Below, piece after piece: positions 15,101 through 18,180 of a stretch of 18,180 bases of DNA (its first letter is position 1; each line of letters begins with the position of its first letter). The stretch covers positions 1 to 18,180 of the forward strand of contig JALWJV010000402.1 in NCBI GenBank assembly GCA_026996955.1, given 5' to 3'. The notes beneath the pieces were generated by a model, which made no database searches, was not told where the DNA came from, and saw nothing but the letters and a program-made list of their open reading frames with translations. The stretch is from Deltaproteobacteria bacterium (GTDB lineage Bacteria; Desulfobacterota; Dissulfuribacteria; Dissulfuribacterales; QOAL01). A program made the translations under genes and the position numbers.

Positions 15101-17577
15101 TTGTCCTGGAACACCGAATTAACGATCTTTGCGCCTTCCGTGTAAATTCCTCCCCCCGAAATGGCCCTGTTTTTCATGAATTTACAGTTCTCTACCGTGG
15201 CAAACTGATAGATTCCCTGTATTGCACCGCCATTAACGCCCCTGTTTGAGTAAAAGAGGCAATCTTTGATCTTTGATAATCCGTTTGCGGATCCTGAGAG
15301 CATTTCTACGGCTATGGCTCCGCCGTTCTGACCGCTGTTTCCAAAGAATCTGCAATTTTCAATGGTGAAGAAACCGGAGCCTGAGTTATTAAGTTGGACA
15401 TAGATCGCTCCACCGCTGGAGTCTGAGCTGTTGTCATAGAATTCACAGTTACTTATCAGGGGCTTAGCGCCAGCCTGATCCACTGAAAGAGTAATTGCTC
15501 CGCCGTTTTGCCCTGCATAGTTGCCCCTGAAGATACAATTTCTGATTACGGTTGAGGTTGTTCCAAGACAAACGATACTTATTGAACTACCATTGTAATT
15601 GGTGGCGCCGTTAATGATGGTGAGTCCTTCTATAATGGAGTTGGTGTTGGATAGGCCAAAGGCATGCGCTCTGTTGTTCAGTTCAATGATAGTATTTTCT
15701 GGCCCGTTGGCAGAGGTGATAGTAATGTTTTTGGATCCATCAAGAAAAATCCCGCTATCTTGACTACTCTGATAAACACCGTCCTTGAGCACAATGGTGT
15801 CGCCACTGGTGGCGGCACTAACGGCTGCAGATATTGTTGTATAGTCAGAACCCGGGCCGCCAGCAGGATCCACCACCAGGGCAGCATACCATTCCACAGT
15901 GAACGTAATGTTGGCAAATACCTCGCCGTCACTGACTTCAACAGTAACCTCGGTGGTTCCGGTGGTGTCTGTGGCAGGTGTCAGGATGAGGGTGCGGTTT
16001 GTGCCGGTCCCTGTAACAGTGATGTTGCCGTTTGGCAGAAGGGTCTGGTTACTGGATGTTGCGGTAATGCTGAGACTGTCAGCATCGGTTTCAAGATCGC
16101 CAACGGTAAAGGAGACGGTTACTGGATTATCATGGAAGGTGGACTGGTCTGGAATTTCGGAAATTATGGGTGGGGTATTGACCACCAGGGACCACGGTTC
16201 TCTTCCGCGGCTGCCATCGTCGGCTGCGAAAAACAGCCTGCTTCCTGAGGACACGAAGGATGTCGGGGAGCTGTCCGCATGGCCCGGATTGATATCATAA
16301 AACATGATTGTTCCCGAACTGCTTCCATCGCTGAACCATAGTTCCCTTCCGTTTGTTCCGTCATCTGCCGTAAAGAAGAGCCAGCCGTGGTGGTTGATCA
16401 AGTTCCGGGGAGACCCTGAACCTGCTCCTGAGACAATGTCCTGGACCAGGCCCGTCCCGTGTTCTGTGCCGTCACTCTTCCAGAGCTCTCTGCCTTCATT
16501 CTCTGTGAAGGCGCTGAAAAACAGAGTCCCTTTAACGGCGACGAGGTTTTGTGGATCGCTGCTCTTTCCCCCGTCATTGATATCTTTGACCATCACCGTT
16601 CCGGCCCTGGTTCCATCGCTTTTCCACAACTCTATGCCGTTGGTGCCGTCATTTGCTGTAAACAGCAGGAGCCCGTTCATGCCAGTCAGGTTTGCTGGAA
16701 ATGAGCCAACAACTTCATTTTTATTGATGTCCGCCACCATGCTGGTGCCGGCTTCAGTCCCGTCACTCTTCCACAACTCCGGGTTGTTTTTTGGATAATC
16801 GGCCCGGAAGAATATGGTCCCGTTCACGCTGGTCAATTCCGCGGGGGAACTGCCATCGGTTCCATGTGCGATATCCTTGATTCTCACCGTCCCGCCTGCC
16901 GTGCCGTCACTCTTCCACAGCTCGGCCCCTGTGGAGCCATCATCTGCAGAGAAATAGGCAATATTATTTAGGCCGATGATATACGAGGGATTGCTGCTGC
17001 CCGAGGGATTGATGTCTTTGACCATGCCTGTCCCAACGGTGGTGCCGTCACTCTTCCACAACTCCCTTCCGTGGTAGCCATCATCAGCGGCAAAAAAGAG
17101 GGTGCCATCTACGTTGGTGAGAGAGGTGGGGTCGCTATCTCCCTGTATGTTTATGTTGGCAACCAGCACCGTGCCGCCTGGGGTGCCATCGCTCTTCCAC
17201 AACTCCCTGCCGTTTACCCCGTCATCAGCTGCAAAATAGAGCACGCCGTTCACGTTCACCAGGTTACCGGGCAGGCTACTCCCGCTTGCATTGATGTCCT
17301 TTACGAGCTCGGTGCCTTCAAGGGTGCCGTCGCTCTTCCAGAGCTCCACCCCGTGTATGCCGTCATCTGCTGCAAAGAATACAGTCCCGTTTAAATCAGT
17401 GAGGTGCTGGGGTGTGCTGTTGAATGCACCCTGGTAGATATCCCGGACCAGTTCCGGGTCAGCAGCCCGGGTGAAGGAAGGAAAGAGCAGGCTTGCCAGC
17501 AATACAACAGTTGCAAGCAATCCAGACATCCCTTGAATCTTCGATATACCCGCTTTAAACAGTGTAATACCTTTCAT
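6148..17577 (-). CDS. Giant exported multidomain protein (ELWxSDGT repeats, two beta-helices, large unrecognised C-terminus)
   Basis: About 3,809 residues. The start ATG at 17577 has AAGAGGG 6 bases upstream; a TTG at 17634 would add 19 residues and overlap the preceding gene. A signal peptide ends near FTRAA (about 38). Residues 40-466 are eight ELWxSDG repeats plus a degenerate ninth (REPW), mean spacing about 48 residues, likely a propeller. Residues 467-560 look Ig/cadherin-like. Residues 564-983 and 1091-1496 are right-handed beta-helices with Pmp-like GGAI and FxxN motifs, each closing with DMGAYE (choice-of-anchor Q style). A BACON-like domain (985-1090) separates them. Residues 1500-3809 match nothing I recognise; they include an EF-hand-like loop (DQNNDGEIDEED, 2783-2794), a coiled coil (3220-3290), an Ala-rich hydrophobic stretch (3290-3345), long helices (to about 3483) and a beta-rich tail. 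No frameshift is seen. Function unknown; a surface adhesin or secreted toxin-like protein is plausible. Confidence 0.85.
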   Translation of the reverse strand: MKGITLFKAGISKIQGMSGLLATVVLLASLLFPSFTRAADPELVRDIYQGAFNSTPQHLTDLNGTVFFAADDGIHGVELWKSDGTLEGTELVKDINASGSSLPGNLVNVNGVLYFAADDGVNGRELWKSDGTPGGTVLVANINIQGDSDPTSLTNVDGTLFFAADDGYHGRELWKSDGTTVGTGMVKDINPSGSSNPSYIIGLNNIAYFSADDGSTGAELWKSDGTAGGTVRIKDIAHGTDGSSPAELTSVNGTIFFRADYPKNNPELWKSDGTEAGTSMVADINKNEVVGSFPANLTGMNGLLLFTANDGTNGIELWKSDGTRAGTVMVKDINDGGKSSDPQNLVAVKGTLFFSAFTENEGRELWKSDGTEHGTGLVQDIVSGAGSGSPRNLINHHGWLFFTADDGTNGRELWFSDGSSSGTIMFYDINPGHADSSPTSFVSSGSRLFFAADDGSRGREPWSLVVNTPPIISEIPDQSTFHDNPVTVSFTVGDLETDADSLSITATSSNQTLLPNGNITVTGTGTNRTLILTPATDTTGTTEVTVEVSDGEVFANITFTVEWYAALVVDPAGGPGSDYTTISAAVSAATSGDTIVLKDGVYQSSQDSGIFLDGSKNITITSANGPENTIIELNNRAHAFGLSNTNSIIEGLTIINGATNYNGSSISIVCLGTTSTVIRNCIFRGNYAGQNGGAITLSVDQAGAKPLISNCEFYDNSSDSSGGAIYVQLNNSGSGFFTIENCRFFGNSGQNGGAIAVEMLSGSANGLSKIKDCLFYSNRGVNGGAIQGIYQFATVENCKFMKNRAISGGGIYTEGAKIVNSVFQDNLGVGSGGAIYFGLGTGKDIQHCTFYRNSTNGDGGAISNRGGSLRITNSILWEDNADENGQEIYLASTGNVLTLDHCDIHAGMDSIYFSTGTTGSLGGIIDLDPKFALDEDLHLMPGSPCIDAGTITGGLPATDKDGRPRLLDGDGNLLPSPDMGAYEFDRAEIPAAAVSPERFYFTARLGGVLPSSQALSIRNRGLGNLDWEISEDMPWLWVDRYEGTVTDKVDVVKVYVDQGGLSHGIYKGSIRIINPDTMAVYKEIEVTLYVTNVLDVPGTYGTIQEAIDAALHGDEVLVDDGTYSGQGNRDIDFRGKRIFVRSANGPDYTTIDCGGLGRGFIFHRGETEQSVLQGFTITNGHAAGDSSTGNGGGILVKPNAYPTIVGCTLTANRADNYGGGMALFGSGIFVSHCKIENNTAGVSGSALGGGIYVYGDDVTIENSTFSQNITSGTSGYGGGMYSQGSYLKLRSCSFSNHTTPRLGGGAYIGGQKGTVSACSFHTNTTSYGGGGLYISSGDVVNCVFAENTARNFGGGIYGSNTNVFNSTFYSNSILVGDGGGGAYIAGASGEFHIKNCIFWHNFVFEFYNDLQANKENVWFCNISDVENWPTDWTHVIINNDPAFVDAPNGDYRLDSSSPCIDRGMVIPSIFSDIRGSVRPVDGNDDGFGVFDMGAYEYSKYYGGLPEDLTARGFTDVGVGGTLVVTNYDYEIKFKGKDPLPSDPRIDQPDQFDVRLALVNEYGYRVELGTFTLQTSQIGYSIPYVFGPEHTGTWRIRVEMVEDPNQFAESEEITIKYMDVTRYALSQQIIPPEGADPDIKPDLEVESACYWSPLTNRLYAIAPATMMVTWYEDQERTKPVPEVVYITYPNKQDYPMDPDVYIHVADSMAVDLLPEGTRFDNARIMYAENDATTARNQFKASKEGWSVILYTDQEAHDPDQKEAFDVVRTYVWNHHQSPLIPYNPILNPDFPIEKPGYIGREITDPEHCPDCKSGWVFFEVAPYDGGGTHKVYDRTVREGPIFAVNEDDPSTEDDDLVVVWYKKSAASGVCWPSKPVRYDPQLPSDARQIVIASGLGSGPLPFDEYGALDNMLVYNQPDRKLPGYNPNEEHAAFFTAQGSSDPGVFPLRTDLNQPVDFTSTYLHNDRSRPFVLLKYRDPDTARWNFEVYRVVAQSESFSYDGSTVQSVADYSPGQDRYYIDSNGNLTSTTGFFPHDVPNSQYSYYLDAQGLLRRHGEADQKWYNKVDSSISETDFAHVHVYYIEQDGTLPDMGLLSSEPTLPDDRYLLDIHGVIVDSDVYYRFQYSGFAGMEINPPYPVNQLTFGPCAESYVDNATEEAVLTDKDNKFFAKNGGYNGAPKQDVILHYFYRLQDGFWYDLDENGVPDEAIGTPLPWLEAADGTFDGVPIPITYSIVWPDPVPTLHVGETLLDAKTQEGETVGLPNIKDQCVVQVLFDQSAKEGHGPSVKLIDPLKEYGVDVLGWENPESDLPPELKPARGDNDRWIFKALPQYIQSRLTYDPLAGEHGQLKLKGVYTEGTGEPTLLLNTLTDRDMMEIARPFAPDPNTFDPTNPFSANLIPDSLKNALDSLTAQGDAGLAGTTFLKTAEMKALTAGDARHVPSYVTLAFNNDPDDCPGPVTLSVIKVACPLYRGEIKVIEPEDVFEEKVTLRHNGDFGGKSGQRWFQWKYLPADFSGIPEGPGMGEYGDQWKDYFAVIPKPGTTPEEKETGKGNFYQGAVDITVQGTGQQLLPDKWFSVRYYYYEPGVGCTKFSEWTKPQLYEGWVKRVMKNINLFDQKIKDFHDSEVNTMASMISLAGPRYEGDVALSSDPDNLRQLGIIETYHTLLNRAKDLSINQNLDQMDINKAILFAANRLAGLYIMLGNEAYSDAMDPTIGFSTEDEQYGTEAPSIFCFQNQVDSLIEEELALLRGRADEGVRPFYNRLIWNFTLGDGEVAYKENYNITDQNNDGEIDEEDAMIQYPQGHGDAWGNYLTALTYYYDLLRNQHFTWEPQTEAILVGQVPVEVDYRDERQFAVAAAAKARAGASIVNLTYRDYYVEDPESQWQGYRDTNQERSWGLDGWARRAGQGALFDWVVGNAILPPESVEDVLKEDWTASDNQTEFTLSSIHYDPSTDSRVLEVILNGAVQDISAYTVTADTNQHPVVTTVTFTSALQPGDQVRFRLVKLVEGIQRIDRTTVVELREIASQYTAVESQVDQADAGLNPLGLATDVVPFDIDPQAIDRGQTHFEQIYAKAVQAMNNAIVVFNHANQSTMLLRHQQDTLADFKRNIDDREADFNNRLIEVFGYPYPDDCGPGKTYPTGYDQTGPDIYHYMYIDPSEILGEDYSLGSEFPVTYREIDVDSDGALVEHEKTVIYHVATDSRFGMVKPPSWTGRRKAPGEIQLAYSDLLQLKGRLDKALDQYDALIARIENQAELIQAQYGYNSEEIKVLNASKTTQQSLNDHIRGAKDQESAGLTAAKVTTLLANAAMEALPKSAGTSFDATSAARGAILLAGGLASETFMSSSDTKTVSILEAQQAKEISSMETNITLRILQGDFAARKQVLVLENLVRSEAGLRYEITNLVAAMQQAARSYLMALTRGQRLLAERLRFRKQTASQIVDYRYKDMTFRIFRNDALQKYRAQFDMAARYVYLAAKAYDYETALLPEDSRAGESFLTDIVRKRTIGMIQNGQPLTGTGLADPMKRMWQNFQVLKGQMGFNNPQIETNRFSLREELFRIRMDQGSNITWKQVLEQHRVADLWDIPEFRRYCRPFAPEGIPQPGIVIPFSTTVTSGLNFFRWPLAGGDSYYSASNFATKVRAAGVWFSNYNNVGLAETPRIYLVPAGQDVVRSPAYYNFEIRTWHLMDQKLPLPFPVSGPELDNNSRWIPTVDTIFDEMFQVRRHSDFRAYHDSGYLDESEINFDSRLVGRSVWNTRWLLIIPGQSLLYDPDEGLDTFIYGPLVPGTQDERTGDGVSDIKIFFETYAYSGN
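16181..17462 (-). repeat. ELWKSDGT coding repeat array
   Basis: There are eight units with ELW at fairly regular spacing (first at 17338-17346, eighth at 16336-16344; mean 143 bases), plus a ninth degenerate unit ending REPW. Each unit reads roughly GTxFFxADDGxxGxELWKSDGT, then xxGTxxVxDI. The seventh and fifth units have altered FF segments (SAFTENEG, RADYPKNN). Repeats of this kind are taken to form propeller blades in other exported bacterial proteins; that fold is inferred here. Confidence 0.8.
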
Positions 17578-17583
17578 GGCTAA

Positions 17584-17590
17584 CCCTCTT
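17584..17590 (-). promoter_or_regulatory. Ribosome binding site of the giant gene
   Basis: AAGAGGG on the minus strand lies 6 bases before the ATG at 17577. It supports that start over the TTG at 17634. Confidence 0.7.
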
Positions 17591-17626
17591 TTTATCTGTT
17601 GAAACCTGGCCCCTGCATCCGGGCTT

Positions 17627-18180
17627 TCACTCAATCAATGTGGATACATTGGAGACCTTGTGCAAAAGGAATGTCCCCTTGATTTTAAGTAAATGCCTGT
17701 GGAGTCCTGTTATGCTTTCTTCATAAATGCCACCTACCTGGGCGCTTCCCTGGGTCATCTCAAATATGCCGGGTATTGGCCTTCCGTCAGGGTCCACGTC
17801 GCTGAATGTCATGGTGATATTCCTGGTCACCTCATACGACTGGGCCGCTTCCCTGTGGTCGGGGTGGTACAGGTGCCTGAACGGATTTGTAGGATCATCC
17901 GGGGCCAGGTGGATTGTGGTGGTCATGTTTCCGTCTGCAGGATTCATGATACCAAGGGACCTTTCCTCCTTTTTGATCCTTGGGAAGGCCGGCGCGCTTA
18001 TCCTCCGGCCCACGGGGCGGCCGTCACGCAGTGCTGCACCGGAGTAATTGGCGATGAGCCCATTGTTGGCCAGGAGAACGAAATGCCCCGGCTGATCCAC
18101 CACCAATTTGCCCAGGTCATTGGGGTCAGGCTTCCAGGTGCCCTCCTGCCACATCTGTATGACCTCGCTAAGCAGCCTGG
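17627..18180 (-). CDS. Unrecognised protein, 3' part only (cut by window edge)
   Basis: The frame is open to the right edge, so the gene begins outside the window; an internal ATG at 18154 has no ribosome site and the eight codons before it are open. The visible ~183 residues contain GHFVLLANNGLIANYSGAA, a DDPTNPFRHLYHPDHREA segment rich in His and Pro, a DVDPDGRPIPG turn, and a final beta-like stretch GGIYEESITGLHRHLLKIKG. No signal peptide or membrane segment is in the visible part. I do not recognise the family. It ends 49 bases before the giant gene's ATG on the same strand, so it probably shares the operon and may be another exported component; that is inferred from context only. Confidence 0.65.
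   Translation of the reverse strand, partial: RLLSEVIQMWQEGTWKPDPNDLGKLVVDQPGHFVLLANNGLIANYSGAALRDGRPVGRRISAPAFPRIKKEERSLGIMNPADGNMTTTIHLAPDDPTNPFRHLYHPDHREAAQSYEVTRNITMTFSDVDPDGRPIPGIFEMTQGSAQVGGIYEESITGLHRHLLKIKGTFLLHKVSNVSTLIE

Noticed and set aside
15664..16248. 194-codon open frame on the plus strand
   Set aside because: It is antisense to the beta-helix and Ig-like coding region; it shows no ribosome site or motif.
16181..17462. CRISPR-like array from the regular ~143-base spacing
   Set aside because: The repeats are degenerate, in frame and encode the ELWxSDGT protein motif; they are coding repeats.

Overview
The window looks like a stretch of a Gram-negative, anaerobe-type chromosome. 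A sulfate-reducing or related Desulfobacterota lineage is my best guess. This rests on the mix of secreted dockerin/DUF1566 proteins, a parvulin lipoprotein, a giant exported repeat protein and a DUF4143-type ATPase, and on moderately high GC; it is a guess and not proven by any marker gene. No rRNA, tRNA, CRISPR array, transposase or integrase was seen.

Layout. Positions 1-323 hold no convincing gene, but end in a candidate promoter overlapped by a perfect 32-bp palindrome. One plus-strand gene (324-1526) encodes an AAA_14/DUF4143-type ATPase. A second, almost identical palindrome (1538-1573) follows it, so the ATPase is bracketed by matching palindromes. Everything from 1580 to the right edge is one minus-strand block. 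In transcription order it holds: the 3' end of an unrecognised gene (17627-18180, cut by the window edge); a giant exported protein of about 3,809 residues (6148-17577); a parvulin-type PpiC lipoprotein (5053-6123); a secreted thrombospondin-3/dockerin protein (3522-5042); a 277-bp spacer that can fold into a nested stem structure; and a lipoprotein with two DUF1566 domains and a dockerin (1580-3244). The first four are tightly packed (gaps of 49, 24 and 10 bases) and are likely one operon. The last may be co-transcribed or separately controlled.

Functional reading. All the minus-strand products whose N-termini are visible carry export signals. Several carry Asp-rich calcium loops: two dockerins, thrombospondin-3-like loops, loops inside both DUF1566 domains, and one EF-hand-like loop in the giant protein. 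The giant protein combines an ELWxSDGT repeat array (propeller-like), an Ig/cadherin-like domain, two Pmp-like right-handed beta-helices with a BACON-like domain between them, and about 2,300 residues of unrecognised sequence. The last ~590 residues of that unrecognised part have the order coiled coil, Ala-rich hydrophobic hairpin, long helices, beta-rich tail, which recalls the pore-forming end of Tc-toxin A subunits. The PpiC lipoprotein is a plausible dedicated periplasmic foldase. The best candidates for something undescribed are this giant-protein/foldase/dockerin locus and the palindrome-bracketed ATPase.
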